A stretch of 64,000 nucleotides of DNA from Pseudomonadota bacterium (lineage in GTDB: Bacteria > Pseudomonadota > Alphaproteobacteria > Rhodobacterales > Rhodobacteraceae), in assembly GCA_020161655.1 (NCBI GenBank), contig JAIUPC010000007.1:248001-312000 (forward strand), read 5' to 3'. This document shows positions 17,280 to 26,266 of the stretch, in pieces; the first letter of the stretch is position 1, and each line of letters begins with the position of its first letter. The notes beneath the pieces are model-generated. The model made no database searches. It saw only the letters and a program-made list of their open reading frames with translations, and was not told where the DNA came from. The position numbers and the translations under genes are program-made.

Positions 17280-18518
17280 TCACCTGCTCTTCACGATCCC
17301 CCTCGCCAGCCAGTCGTCGAAGACCGCCAGCGCGGTTTCGGCAAAGGCGGCGTCGTTGATATGGGCGTCGATCTCGCGCAGTTCCACGTTCGGCGGGCAA
17401 CCGTCCCGCAAGGCACCGGCGAAGGCCGCCAGCCCGTCGGCATCGTGAAGGTCGTTCCCCGGCCGGTCCCATTCGCCGCAGCCGCCCAACGGCATCAGCA
17501 TCACCGTCGGACCCGTCGCCTCGGCCAGGCGCGCGCAATGCGCCCGCGCCACCTCGCGCCGCCCCTCGGCATCGAGGACGACCGAGGTAATGAGCCGGTT
17601 ATGGGCATGGCTCGGCAGCGCCGCCAGCTTTTCCGGCACAGGCTGCCAGCCGACGAGATCGACAAGGTCGTAGCAGCCCGGCGCCACGATCTGCGGCACC
17701 CCGGCCCGGCCCGCGCCGGTCAGCCGGTCCTCGCCGGCGGTGATGGCCGAGCCGTTGATGTGGTTGCCGACCTCCTGCGTGGCGAAGTCGAAGACGGCGG
17801 CAAAGGCCCCGTCGGTGGCGAGGCATTCGAAGGCGCGCCCGCCCATGCCCGTTGCATGGAACACCGCGACCTCGAAGCCCCGCGCCTCCAGCGCCGGCTT
17901 CAGCGCCACCATGTAGCGCAGCACGGTCTTGCCGAAGGAGGTCATGCCAATGAGGGGCCGGTCGCGCGCCGGCGCCTCGACCGCCCGTGCGGCACCAAGA
18001 ACCGCCCCCGCCGCCTGCGAAAGCGAGGCCTTGCAGACCGAGTTCAGCCCGTAAAGCCCGCCGGCCCAGAGGATCATCTGGATATCGGGCGCCAGCCGGT
18101 CCGCCGGGATCAGTGGCGAGAAGGCGACGGTGGAGACCACGTATTTCGGCACCCCGAGCGGCAGCGCGGCGCAGACATCAAGCGCAAGGTCGGTGCCCAT
18201 CGACCCGCCGAGGATCACGATGCCGTCGATACGCCCCGCCGCCTCCGCCCGCGCGGCAAGGCGTGCGGCCCCTTCCGCCATCGCCTGCATGGCGCGGTTT
18301 TCGTCGCCATAGCCGATGATCTCGGCAATCGTCGTGCCGGCTTCGGCCGCGACATCGTGCTTGGAAATGTCGGTGGGCCGCGACGGGTCGCCAAGGATGC
18401 TGACATCCATGGTCACGACACCCCCGCCCTGCCCGCGGATCACCTCGGCCATGTACTGAAGCTCATCATCCTTGGTGTCGTAGGTTCCGACGATCAGGAT
18501 GGTCTTGTCTCGGGTCAT
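17280..18518 (-). CDS. Tm-1-like ATP-binding (UPF0261) protein
   Basis: A 412-residue protein of the Tm-1-like family, whose plant member Tm-1 inhibits tomato mosaic virus replication. The bacterial role is unclear. Visible blocks are ILIVGTYDTKDDELQYM at the start, VILGGSMGTDLALDVCAALP, KYVVSTVAFSPLIPADRL, GMTSFGKTVLRYM and a C-terminal IDAHINDAAFAETAL. The ATG at 18518 is chosen because a GGAGCAACAG site precedes it. It is last in the run aldehyde dehydrogenase / phospho-lyase / kinase, only 13 nt after the kinase stop, which suggests a metabolic accessory role. Confidence 0.88.
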   Translation of the reverse strand: MTRDKTILIVGTYDTKDDELQYMAEVIRGQGGGVVTMDVSILGDPSRPTDISKHDVAAEAGTTIAEIIGYGDENRAMQAMAEGAARLAARAEAAGRIDGIVILGGSMGTDLALDVCAALPLGVPKYVVSTVAFSPLIPADRLAPDIQMILWAGGLYGLNSVCKASLSQAAGAVLGAARAVEAPARDRPLIGMTSFGKTVLRYMVALKPALEARGFEVAVFHATGMGGRAFECLATDGAFAAVFDFATQEVGNHINGSAITAGEDRLTGAGRAGVPQIVAPGCYDLVDLVGWQPVPEKLAALPSHAHNRLITSVVLDAEGRREVARAHCARLAEATGPTVMLMPLGGCGEWDRPGNDLHDADGLAAFAGALRDGCPPNVELREIDAHINDAAFAETALAVFDDWLARGIVKSR

Positions 18519-18531
18519 CTGTTGCTCCGGT

Positions 18532-19467
18532 TCATCGGCCAAGCAGGCGTTCGGCCCAGCGGGTGGCGTTGGAAATCATCCGCACGGCACGGTCCCCTGC
18601 GCCGGGTTCGGAAAGGCGGTCGGATATCCAGCCGACATAGCTGAAGGCGCGGAGCGCCTGAAAGAGCGGCAGCGCAGCGAGGTCGATGGCGCGGCGGGCC
18701 TGGTAGCCGTCCATGAGCGCAGCGCGCAACCCGCCCGACGGATCGGCCCGGTCGGCGCGGTTGGCGCTGGTCGCAAGGTCGAAAAGCCGATAGCCAAAGC
18801 CGCTGTCGTCAAAGTCGATCAGGCTCACCGCTGCGCCGTTGATCAGCACGTTTTCCGGCACGAGATCGGCATGGATCAGACCCCGGTCGGCGGTTGCGTC
18901 TAGCGCCTGCAACCCTTCCCGCGCGGCGTCACGCGCCCGGCTGAGAAGTTCGCGCTGGTCCACTGTCATAAGCGCGCTGTCCCAGAACCGGCCCCAGAGC
19001 GGCGTCTCTCCTAGAAGTCCTTCCGCATCCCATGCCGGGCGGGTGAAGCCGGTGGGCGGCGTCCAGCGGTCGGAAAGATCGTGCAGCCGGGCCATCGCCG
19101 CCCCAAGGGCCGCAAAGGCGGCAGGGGCGTCGGGAAGGTCAACGAGCGCCCCGTCGCGGCCCATCGGTGCGCCGTCGAGCCAGGTGACCACGTCGACCAG
19201 CCCCCCGCCTGACTGGACACAAAGTGCCCCGTCAAGTGCCGGAACCGGAACCGGCACGCTGAGGCCGCCCGCCGCCAGCGCCCGCATCCACTGAAGTTCC
19301 GAAAGAAGCTCGGCCTCGCTCCGCAGCCCCGGCCGGTGCAGCCTCAACGCCAGACCGACATCACGCTCCACCCGGTAGATATGGTTTTCCCGCGTCGCGA
19401 CCAGCCGCAGCGGGGCTTCGCCAAGCCCCCAGCGGTCGCGGGCGAGGGAAAGCCGCGGGTCAGTCAC
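18532..19467 (-). CDS. APH-family small-molecule kinase (hydroxylysine kinase-like)
   Basis: A 311-residue aminoglycoside-phosphotransferase-fold kinase. The Brenner motif LIHADLVPENVLING (HxDxxxxN) lies near residue 210 and the metal-binding Asp in SLIDFDDSGFGYRLFD. The GTG at 19467 (VTDPRLSLARD) is a better start than an ATG at 19494, because it overlaps the previous gene by only 8 nt. It is paired with a phospho-lyase-type PLP enzyme, as are hydroxylysine kinase and 5-phosphohydroxylysine phospho-lyase in vertebrates, so phosphorylation of a hydroxy-amino compound is the best guess. Antibiotic resistance is unlikely in this context. Confidence 0.75.
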   Translation of the reverse strand: MTDPRLSLARDRWGLGEAPLRLVATRENHIYRVERDVGLALRLHRPGLRSEAELLSELQWMRALAAGGLSVPVPVPALDGALCVQSGGGLVDVVTWLDGAPMGRDGALVDLPDAPAAFAALGAAMARLHDLSDRWTPPTGFTRPAWDAEGLLGETPLWGRFWDSALMTVDQRELLSRARDAAREGLQALDATADRGLIHADLVPENVLINGAAVSLIDFDDSGFGYRLFDLATSANRADRADPSGGLRAALMDGYQARRAIDLAALPLFQALRAFSYVGWISDRLSEPGAGDRAVRMISNATRWAERLLGR

Positions 19468-20755
19468 GGGGCATCCCGAGGTCGGCCAGCACACCGTCGA
19501 GCGTGTCGAGCATCAATTCGGCATGGTCTTGCGAAAAGGGCATCGGCGGGCGGATCTTCAGCGTGTTGTAGTGAATGCCGAGCTTGTTCATGAGGACACC
19601 CCGCCGCCGCATCTCGTTCACCACGCGCGTGGTGTATTTCGTGGCCGGCGCCTTGGTCCCGCGGTCGAGTACGATCTCGGCCCCGAAGAAGAGGCCATAG
19701 CCGCGCACATCGCCGATCTGCTCGTGCTTCTCGGCCAGCCGCCCAAGGCCATCGCGGGCGAACGCCCCGACGCGGCGGGCGTTTTCCTGCAAGCCTTCCT
19801 CCTCCAGCACCTCCAGAACCGCCATGGCGGCGGCGCAGGACACAGGATTGCCGCCGAAGGTATTGAAATAGCGGAAGGACTTGCGGAAGGCGGCCATGAT
19901 ATCCGGCGTCGTCACCAGCCCCGCGACCGGGTGGCCGTTGCCCATCGGCTTGCCCATGGTGACGATATCCGGCGTCACGCCGATCCGCTGGTGGCCCCAG
20001 AAGCGCTCGCCGTTGCGGCCAAAGCCCGGCTGCACCTCGTCAGCAATGAAAAGCCCGCCGGCTTTCTGCACGACCTTGGCCACCGGATCGAGCCAGCCGG
20101 GTTCCAGCACCGGGAAACCCTCGTTTAGGAAGGCGGGGCAGAAGATCACCGCCGCAAAGCCGTGGCCTGAGGATTCGAGGTCGTCGATCGCTTCCTGAAC
20201 CTTCGCCGCAAAGGTACGGGCATGGGCCAGGCCGCCGTCGCCGCCGAGGGGCCGGTAGCTGTCGGGTGCAGGGACGTGGCGCACATGGCTGCCATCGCCC
20301 TGCGCCGGGATGTTGGTCCGCGACAGATGCGCCACCGCCGAGGTGTTGCCGTGATAGGTGTGGTCGGTGGCGATGATGCCGTGCTTGCCGGTCACTGCCT
20401 CGGCCATCCGCAGCGCGATGTCATTTGCCTCGGACCCCGAACAGGTCAGGATCGCGGTCGATAGATCGCCCTCGAAAGTGCCGGTCAGCCGCTCGACATA
20501 GTTGAGGATGCCTTCATGCAGATAGCGGGTGTGGGTGTTGAGCATGCCGGCCTGCCGGCAGATAGCGTCGGTCACGCGGGGGTGGCAATGGCCGACGTGC
20601 GGCACGTTGTTGTAGCAGTCGAGATAGCGGTTTCCCTCGGCATCCCAGACCCAGACGCCCTCGCCTTTCACCAGATGGACCGGCTCGTCGTAAAAGGTCG
20701 ATACATTCGGGCCAAGAAGCCGGGCGCGGCGGGCAAGAAGGTCGGCGTTGCTCAC
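19460..20755 (-). CDS. Class III PLP enzyme, AGXT2L/phospho-lyase-like
   Basis: A 431-residue class III aminotransferase-fold protein. Several blocks match the animal AGXT2L1/AGXT2L2 ammonia-phospho-lyases rather than ordinary transaminases: DCYNNVPHVGHCHPRV, LTCSGSEANDIALRMA, VTMGKPMGNGHPVAGL (PLP Lys) and TLKIRPPMPFSQDHAELM. Those enzymes eliminate phosphate and ammonia from phosphoethanolamine or 5-phosphohydroxylysine. The adjoining APH kinase would make the phosphorylated substrate, and the aldehyde dehydrogenase upstream (4-nt overlap) could oxidise the aldehyde formed. A plain transaminase cannot be excluded. Confidence 0.8.
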   Translation of the reverse strand: MSNADLLARRARLLGPNVSTFYDEPVHLVKGEGVWVWDAEGNRYLDCYNNVPHVGHCHPRVTDAICRQAGMLNTHTRYLHEGILNYVERLTGTFEGDLSTAILTCSGSEANDIALRMAEAVTGKHGIIATDHTYHGNTSAVAHLSRTNIPAQGDGSHVRHVPAPDSYRPLGGDGGLAHARTFAAKVQEAIDDLESSGHGFAAVIFCPAFLNEGFPVLEPGWLDPVAKVVQKAGGLFIADEVQPGFGRNGERFWGHQRIGVTPDIVTMGKPMGNGHPVAGLVTTPDIMAAFRKSFRYFNTFGGNPVSCAAAMAVLEVLEEEGLQENARRVGAFARDGLGRLAEKHEQIGDVRGYGLFFGAEIVLDRGTKAPATKYTTRVVNEMRRRGVLMNKLGIHYNTLKIRPPMPFSQDHAELMLDTLDGVLADLGMPRD

Positions 20756-22239
20756 AGCTTGATCCAGGCCGACTTGAGGTCGAGATACTTGTCGAAGGCG
20801 TGGAGCGACTTGTCATGGCCGTTGCCCGATTGCTTGACGCCGCCCAGGGGCACGGTGAGGTCCGATCCGCCATAGGTGTTGACATGGACGATGCCGGCGC
20901 GAAGCCGCCGCACCATGCGATGCGCACGCGACAGGCTGGCGGTCCAGACCGCCGCCGCAAGGCCGTAGTCGGTGCCGTTGGCGATGGCCACTGCCTCCTC
21001 CTCGCTATCGAAGGGCAGGACGGCGAGGACCGGGCCGAAGACCTCGGCTTGCGCGAGCCGGTCGGCAGGATCGACGCCGGTGACGATGGTGGGGGCCATG
21101 TAGTAGCCGCCGGTTTCCTCAAGGATGCGGATGCCGCCGGTCATGATGCCGCGCCCCATCGCGCGGGCCTCGGCGACGAAGCGCAGGTTCTGCTCAAGTT
21201 GCGTCAGCGAATTCACCGCCCCCGCCGCCGTCGCCGGGTCTAAGGGGTCGCCGACCTTCATCGCCTCGGTCGCGCGAACGAGGCGGGCGACGAATTCTTC
21301 ATGGATCGACCGTTCGACCAGAAGCCGCGACCCCGCAACACAAACCTGGCCGGAGTTGCGGAAGATTCCGGCGGCGGAGACCTTGACCGCCTCGTCCAGC
21401 GACGGCGCATCGGCGAAGACGATGTTGGGCGACTTGCCGCCCAACTCGAGGTATACCCGCTTGAGGTTTGATTTCGCTGCGTTTTCCAGCAATCGCCGCC
21501 CGACGCCTCCCGATCCGGTGAAGACCAGAACGTCGATCTCCGGCGACAGCGACATCGCCTCGCCCACGACCTTGCCTTCGCCGAGGATGACGTTGAACAC
21601 GCCCGCCGGCACCCCCGCCTCAAGCGCCAGTTCGGCGATGCGGACGAGGGTGAGTGAGGCAGTCTCCGCCGGTTTCAGCACGACGGTATTGCCCGCCGCA
21701 AGCGCCGGGCCAAGCTTCCAGGCGCCGATCATCAGAGGGAAGTTCCAGGGCACGATGGCGCCGACGACACCGACCGGCGCGCGGTGGACAAGGCCGAGGA
21801 CATCATCGCCCGTCGGCGCGATCTCGCCATAGATCTTGTCGGTCGCCTCGGCGTAGTAGCGGATCGTCGCGGCGGCGGACATTGGTTCCGCCTTCAGCGC
21901 CATGCCGATTTCGGTACCGTTGTTCCTGACGCCAAGGACCGCAATATCCAGCGCCTGCGCCTCGATCAGCCCGGCCCAGCGCAGCATGATCCGCTTGCGC
22001 TCAGCCGGTGGCAGGCCCGACCAGCGGCCATCCTCGAAGGCGTGGCGCGCGGCGGCGATGGCATCCTCGGCGTCAACCGCCTTTCCCCGTGCCATCACCG
22101 CCATCGCCCGCCCGTCGAGCGGCGAGATCACCTCGGAGGTGGCACCGTCGCGCGACGGGCGCGAGGTGCCGTCGATCACATGAAGAACCGGGGCGATGGG
22201 TGCGTGGCGCAGCGCCTCGATCCGGGTCACGTCAAGCAT
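20752..22239 (-). CDS. Aldehyde dehydrogenase (NAD(P)+)
   Basis: A 495-residue ALDH. Blocks: GAIVPWNFPLMIGAWKLGP, VFTGSGGVGRRLLENA, YLELGGKSPNIVF with the general-base Glu, and NSGQVCVAGSRLL with the catalytic Cys near residue 300. C-terminal LGGVKQSGNGHDKSLHAF is close to gamma-aminobutyraldehyde/betaine-aldehyde-type ALDHs such as PuuC. It heads the run ALDH / phospho-lyase / kinase / Tm-1-like and probably oxidises an amino-aldehyde or semialdehyde released by the phospho-lyase. The substrate is inferred from context only. Confidence 0.9.
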   Translation of the reverse strand: MLDVTRIEALRHAPIAPVLHVIDGTSRPSRDGATSEVISPLDGRAMAVMARGKAVDAEDAIAAARHAFEDGRWSGLPPAERKRIMLRWAGLIEAQALDIAVLGVRNNGTEIGMALKAEPMSAAATIRYYAEATDKIYGEIAPTGDDVLGLVHRAPVGVVGAIVPWNFPLMIGAWKLGPALAAGNTVVLKPAETASLTLVRIAELALEAGVPAGVFNVILGEGKVVGEAMSLSPEIDVLVFTGSGGVGRRLLENAAKSNLKRVYLELGGKSPNIVFADAPSLDEAVKVSAAGIFRNSGQVCVAGSRLLVERSIHEEFVARLVRATEAMKVGDPLDPATAAGAVNSLTQLEQNLRFVAEARAMGRGIMTGGIRILEETGGYYMAPTIVTGVDPADRLAQAEVFGPVLAVLPFDSEEEAVAIANGTDYGLAAAVWTASLSRAHRMVRRLRAGIVHVNTYGGSDLTVPLGGVKQSGNGHDKSLHAFDKYLDLKSAWIKL

Positions 22240-22272
22240 GGGTCTGGCCTTTCGTCAGGGTCTCTCGCGCCG

Positions 22273-23775
22273 TCAGCTTTCGTTGATCTGCCAGGCGGCG
22301 CGGGACTTGCGATTCTTCAGGCTGTCGCGGACCGACAGGATGATGAGAAGTGACAGCGCGCCCACGATGATCGCCGAGATGGGGCGCGCCACGAAGATGC
22401 CGAGATCGCCGTTGGCGCCGCCCAGCGCCTGCCGCAACCGGCCCTCCACGATCGGCCCCATGACGAGACCGAGAAGCAGCGGTGTCAGCGGCCAAAGGTG
22501 CGAGCGCAGGATATAGCCGAGAAGGCCGAAGAACATGGCGATGCCGACGTCGGAGAAGTTGTAGTTCGAGGCATAGGTGCCGATCAGCGACAGGGTCAGG
22601 ATGGTGACGCCAAGGAAACGCTTGTCGACGAGAGCGGCCTTCGCGATCCATTTCGTGGCGAACATCAGGAAGATGATGATGACGAAGTTCATCACCAGAA
22701 GCGTCCAGTAAAGCCCCGCCACGAACTCCGGCCGGTTGATGAAAAGGTCCGGTCCGGGGATGACGTTGTGAACAAGGAACACCGCAAGCATCATCGCCGT
22801 CAGTTCCTCGCCCGGAATGCCCAGGGCCAGCATCGGAATGAGGGCGGCGGGCGGCACGGCGTTGTTCGTCGCCTCGGAGACGATGATGCCTTCGGGCGAG
22901 CCCTTGCCGAAAAGATGCCCCTCGGGCGAAAGCTTGCGCGCCCAGACGTAGTTTACCTGCTGCGCGAGGAATTCGCCCACGCCCGGCATGATGCCGATGA
23001 TGATGCCGACGAAGGAGGAGCCGAAAAGGGTCCGCGGGTACTTCAGCACCTCAAGGAAGCCGTCGAAGAAGCGCCCGGCGAGCGGAACTTCCTTGCTGCG
23101 TCCACCGGGGCCGGTCAGTTGCACCAGCGCCTCGGACATGGCGAAAAGGCCGATGACCAGCGGCACCAGCGGAATGCCCTGCAGAAGCCAGGTCTGGCCG
23201 AAGGTGTAGCGCTGGGTCGAAAAGGCGGTCTCGATGCCGACGGTCGCCAGGAAAAGGCCGAAGGCGAGGGCCGCCATCGCCTCCAGCCGCCGCCCGGTAT
23301 GGCCGACGACGACGAGGACAAGGGCGGAGATGGCGAGCATGGCGAACTCCGCCGAGCCGAAGTTCTTGGCGATGAGCGCCAGGGGCTTCGTCAGCAACAT
23401 CAGCGCCAGCACCGCCAGAACGCCCCCGACGAAAGAGGAGGAATAAGCCAGCGACATGGCGCGCCGCGCCTCGCCCCGGTCCGCAAAGGGCTTGGCCTCA
23501 AGAGCGGTCAGAACCGCGACCGGCGAGCCGGGCGTGTTGAGGAGAACGGCCGGGATGGCCGAGCCATAGGCCGAGCCGCAGTAGACCCCCAGAAGCAGCG
23601 TCATCCCCGACAGCGGGTCCATCCCGAAGGTCGAGGGCAAGAGGATCGAGATCGTGACGGCTGCCCCGGCGCCGGGAATGGCGCCGACCACGACGCCAAG
23701 GATCGCGCCAAAGACCATGACGCCGGCAAGCCATGGATCGGCGAGCTGCATCAATCCGGTGAGAAGAAAGTCCAT
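22273..23775 (-). CDS. tctA: Tripartite tricarboxylate transporter, TctA large permease
   Basis: A 500-residue polytopic inner-membrane protein, the 12-helix subunit of a TTT carrier. The family hallmark is visible: GAIPGAGAAVTISILLPSTFGMDP near residue 33, with the second copy GIMPGVGEFLAQQVNY near 262, the duplicated GxxPGxG signature. GIPGEELTAMMLAVF follows. It would import a carboxylate with proton or sodium. Gene order TctC-TctB-TctA on one strand, divergent from an IclR regulator, marks it as a substrate-inducible uptake operon. Confidence 0.95.
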   Translation of the reverse strand: MDFLLTGLMQLADPWLAGVMVFGAILGVVVGAIPGAGAAVTISILLPSTFGMDPLSGMTLLLGVYCGSAYGSAIPAVLLNTPGSPVAVLTALEAKPFADRGEARRAMSLAYSSSFVGGVLAVLALMLLTKPLALIAKNFGSAEFAMLAISALVLVVVGHTGRRLEAMAALAFGLFLATVGIETAFSTQRYTFGQTWLLQGIPLVPLVIGLFAMSEALVQLTGPGGRSKEVPLAGRFFDGFLEVLKYPRTLFGSSFVGIIIGIMPGVGEFLAQQVNYVWARKLSPEGHLFGKGSPEGIIVSEATNNAVPPAALIPMLALGIPGEELTAMMLAVFLVHNVIPGPDLFINRPEFVAGLYWTLLVMNFVIIIFLMFATKWIAKAALVDKRFLGVTILTLSLIGTYASNYNFSDVGIAMFFGLLGYILRSHLWPLTPLLLGLVMGPIVEGRLRQALGGANGDLGIFVARPISAIIVGALSLLIILSVRDSLKNRKSRAAWQINES

Positions 23776-23784
23776 CGTGCCCCC

Positions 23785-24333
23785 TCAGAACCAGCGGATC
23801 AGGATTTCCCGGACGCCGTCAGGAAAGATGTCGTAAAGCGGCGGCGCTGGCATCCAGACGCCGAGGCCCATGCGGAAGATCAGCACCAGCGCGGCAACCA
23901 GCGCCACGCCGACCAGAAGCCAGACCGATGTGCGCAGACCGACGCGGAAGAGGAGCCAGAGCACGAAGGCAAGCGTCGCGGCGACATAGCCGATCACATG
24001 GATCGCCCAGAGATAGGCCGCGAAATAGGCGAGGAATTCGAACGGCCGGAGCCAGCCTGCGATCTTCGCCCGCGCATCGACCCATTCCTCGGCCGTGGCC
24101 GGGGCCGACCTGAGGTCCGACACCGCCCGCAAGAGCGACAGGAAGTTCGCCAGAAGGAGAAGCGCCAGCGCCACCCCCGGCGCCAGCGCGGGCCGCGTCC
24201 ACCAGCCCGCGTTGGCCGAGCCCTGCTTGGTGGCGACAAAGAGAAGCCCCAGCAGGACGGCGGACACCGCTGCGAAGATCAGGTTGAGCAGCAGGCTTTC
24301 CAGCCGGTTTGCCTCGGATTCTTCCACCACCAT
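23785..24333 (-). CDS. tctB: Tripartite tricarboxylate transporter, TctB small permease
   Basis: A 182-residue hydrophobic protein with about four membrane helices (roughly residues 15-33, 45-65, 97-135, 140-160), fitting the small TctB subunit. The sequence is poorly conserved, as is normal for TctB; the call rests on topology and on its place between TctC and TctA (9 nt before TctA). Confidence 0.88.
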   Translation of the reverse strand: MVVEESEANRLESLLLNLIFAAVSAVLLGLLFVATKQGSANAGWWTRPALAPGVALALLLLANFLSLLRAVSDLRSAPATAEEWVDARAKIAGWLRPFEFLAYFAAYLWAIHVIGYVAATLAFVLWLLFRVGLRTSVWLLVGVALVAALVLIFRMGLGVWMPAPPLYDIFPDGVREILIRWF

Positions 24334-24383
24334 CTCCCCCCTGCAGAAAAAGGGCGCGGCCTCCCGCGCCCTACCCTCGTCCG

Positions 24384-25331
24384 TTACTCGGTCACGCCAA
24401 GCGCCTCGCGCACGGCCTTGAGCTTGACCATGTCGCTTGCGACCTGTTCAGCGGCCTCGGCCTGCGGCTGCCAGTAGACGAGCGCGCCGGTGGTCTTGGC
24501 GATCTCCTGCGCCGCGGGCGAGGCGACGACCTTCTGCGCCACGGCGGCGATCTTGTCCTTGACTTCCTGGGGGGTACCTTTCGGCACGAAGAGACCGTTC
24601 CAGAGCGTCACGTCCAGCTCGGGGTTGACCTCTTTCAGCGTCGGCGCGTCGGGCGTCAGCGCAGTGCGCTCGCCGGTGATGGTCGCCAGAACCTTGATGT
24701 CGCCCATGCAGGAAAGGACAAGCTGCGCCGTGGTGTTGATGACATCGGCATCGCCATTGGCGAGGGTCGAGCAGTCGACAGCGTCAAAGGCCGCCTCGGC
24801 CGCGAACTTGCCGCCAAGCCCGTCCATCGCCCGGAAGGTCAGGAGCGTCGGCTCAAGCCCGTAGCCGAAATGGCCAAGGCGCACGTCGTTCGACTTGGTG
24901 TATTCCGCCAGTTCCTGCATCGTCGAATAAGGCGCGTCCTTCTTGGCGGCGATCAGGAACGGATAAGTCAGGAAGATGCCGACCGGCTCCAGCGCATCCG
25001 CCGCGATCTGGGCGTCGGCGCCCATCGTCTTGACGGTCGGGATGCCGACGACGAATGAGCCGATGGTATAGCCGTCCGGCGCCGCCGTCGCGACCTTCAC
25101 GCCGCCGACGACCCCGCCGCCGCCCGGCATGTTCACCACCGCCGCCGGTGCGCCGAGGTCATTCTGGAACTCTTCCGCAATCATCCGCGTCAGCACGTCC
25201 TCAAGGTCCCCCGGCGGCCAGGGCACGATGAACGTCACCGGCTTTTCAGGATACTCCGCGACGGCCGGCAGCGCGCCGAAGGCTGAAAGCGCGATCGTCG
25301 CCACGCCGGCAAGAAGACCGAATTTCCTCAT
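24384..25331 (-). CDS. tctC: Tripartite tricarboxylate transporter substrate-binding protein (TctC)
   Basis: A 315-residue periplasmic solute-binding protein of the Bug/TctC family. The ATG at 25331 has a GGGAGAATG site and begins a classical signal peptide (MRKFGLLAGVATIALSAFGA...) cleaved after AVAE-type residues. The mature start YPEKPVTFIVPWPPGD and NMPGGGGVVGGVKVATAAPDGYT match the family, where a carboxylate is usually held by two loops and waters. The frame remains open far upstream but there it is non-coding. It probably presents the substrate of the neighbouring catabolic genes. Confidence 0.93.
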   Translation of the reverse strand: MRKFGLLAGVATIALSAFGALPAVAEYPEKPVTFIVPWPPGDLEDVLTRMIAEEFQNDLGAPAAVVNMPGGGGVVGGVKVATAAPDGYTIGSFVVGIPTVKTMGADAQIAADALEPVGIFLTYPFLIAAKKDAPYSTMQELAEYTKSNDVRLGHFGYGLEPTLLTFRAMDGLGGKFAAEAAFDAVDCSTLANGDADVINTTAQLVLSCMGDIKVLATITGERTALTPDAPTLKEVNPELDVTLWNGLFVPKGTPQEVKDKIAAVAQKVVASPAAQEIAKTTGALVYWQPQAEAAEQVASDMVKLKAVREALGVTE

Positions 25332-25351
25332 TGCATTCTCCCTGGGTTGTC

Positions 25352-25385
25352 GGTTCATTATTTGAACCACTGGTTTAAATTTAAA
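25352..25385. promoter_or_regulatory. tctC/iclR divergent control region dyads
   Basis: GGTTCA-TTATT-TGAACC (25352-25368) is a perfect 6-bp inverted repeat, and TTTAAATTTAAA (25374-25385) a perfect 12-bp palindrome. Both lie in the A/T-rich 138-nt gap between tctC and the IclR gene. They are good candidates for the IclR-type operator and overlapping promoters; a further GGTTTAAA beside the first dyad may extend it. Confidence 0.6.
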
Positions 25386-25469
25386 TTGACAGAGGCCGTG
25401 CCGATCTGTCAACAAAAAAGGGGCGCGGGTAGAGAAATTCGTTTCATCCGCAACGAAAGGGTCGAAAAG

Positions 25470-26255
25470 ATGGGCACTGTTGGCAAGGCTTTGGAGCTTC
25501 TCGACCTCTTCACCCGCGTGCGCCCGCAACTTGGTCTTTCCGACGTCTCGCGCCACTCCGGCGTGAACAAGGCAACCTGCCACCGGCTGATGACCGAGCT
25601 TCAGGCCTACGGGCTGGTCGAGCAGGTGGAGCCGTCGCGCGAGTACCGGATCGGCCCTGCCGTGCTGCGGCTTGCGGCACTCCGCGAGGAAACCGTACCT
25701 TACAAGAGCATCGTCCAGCCGGTCCTGGTCGAGGCGACCGAGCGCACCGGCGAATCCGCCCATGTCTCGATGCTGGTCGGCGGTCGGGTGGAGCTTATCA
25801 GCTTTGCCTATGCCCAGCGCCACGGCACCCGGGTGATCCTGCATGACGCAGAGACGCTGCCGTTCCATGCCACCTCGTCGGGTCTGGTGATTCTTGCCCA
25901 TTCGGGGCCGGCTTTGCAAAAAGAGGTACTGGGTCGCCCGCTGCCCGCCCTCACCCCACAGACCGAAACCGATCCCGCCCGCATCCGCGCCCGGCTTGAG
26001 ACGATCCGTGTGCAGGGCTACGCCGAATCGGTCGGCGCTTTCGAGAATGACGTGCATTCCTTCGCCGCCCCGGTCTTTGCCAGCCAGGGCGATTGCATCG
26101 CCGCACTCGCCATCGCCGCCCCCGCCACGCGCGTCACGCCAGCCCTCCGCGATGAGATGATCGCCGCGGCGCTCAAGGGGGCAGACGATCTCACCCTGAA
26201 ATGGGGCGGGCGCCCGCCCGAGCGCGCCGCCCCCGCAACCATAGACGCATATTGA
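25470..26255 (+). CDS. IclR family transcriptional regulator
   Basis: A 261-residue IclR regulator. The ATG at 25470 (MGTVGKALELLDLF) fits the family start; the open frame upstream covers the promoter. The N-terminal winged helix has LGLSDVSRHSGVNKATCHRLMTELQAYGLV, and the C-terminal GAF-like effector domain contains RTGESAHVSMLVGG and ESVGAFENDVHSFAAPVF. Divergent to tctC and co-directional with the aminotransferase that starts 12 nt later, it probably controls both the transporter and the catabolic genes in response to the imported substrate. Confidence 0.92.
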   Translation: MGTVGKALELLDLFTRVRPQLGLSDVSRHSGVNKATCHRLMTELQAYGLVEQVEPSREYRIGPAVLRLAALREETVPYKSIVQPVLVEATERTGESAHVSMLVGGRVELISFAYAQRHGTRVILHDAETLPFHATSSGLVILAHSGPALQKEVLGRPLPALTPQTETDPARIRARLETIRVQGYAESVGAFENDVHSFAAPVFASQGDCIAALAIAAPATRVTPALRDEMIAAALKGADDLTLKWGGRPPERAAPATIDAY

Positions 26256-26266
26256 AAGGCCAAGCC

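Noticed and set aside
18532-19467. Aminoglycoside resistance gene
   Set aside because: The APH fold is shared by many metabolic kinases; overlap with a phospho-lyase-like gene favours metabolism.
22498-24477. A 659-codon open frame on the plus strand opposite tctA and tctB
   Set aside because: The translation is Arg/Asp/His/Gly-rich without domains and is exactly antisense to convincing membrane proteins; high GC keeps such frames open.
25332-26057. In-frame upstream extension of the tctC gene to 26057
   Set aside because: It would remove the signal peptide from the N-terminus and runs antisense through the promoter and the IclR gene.
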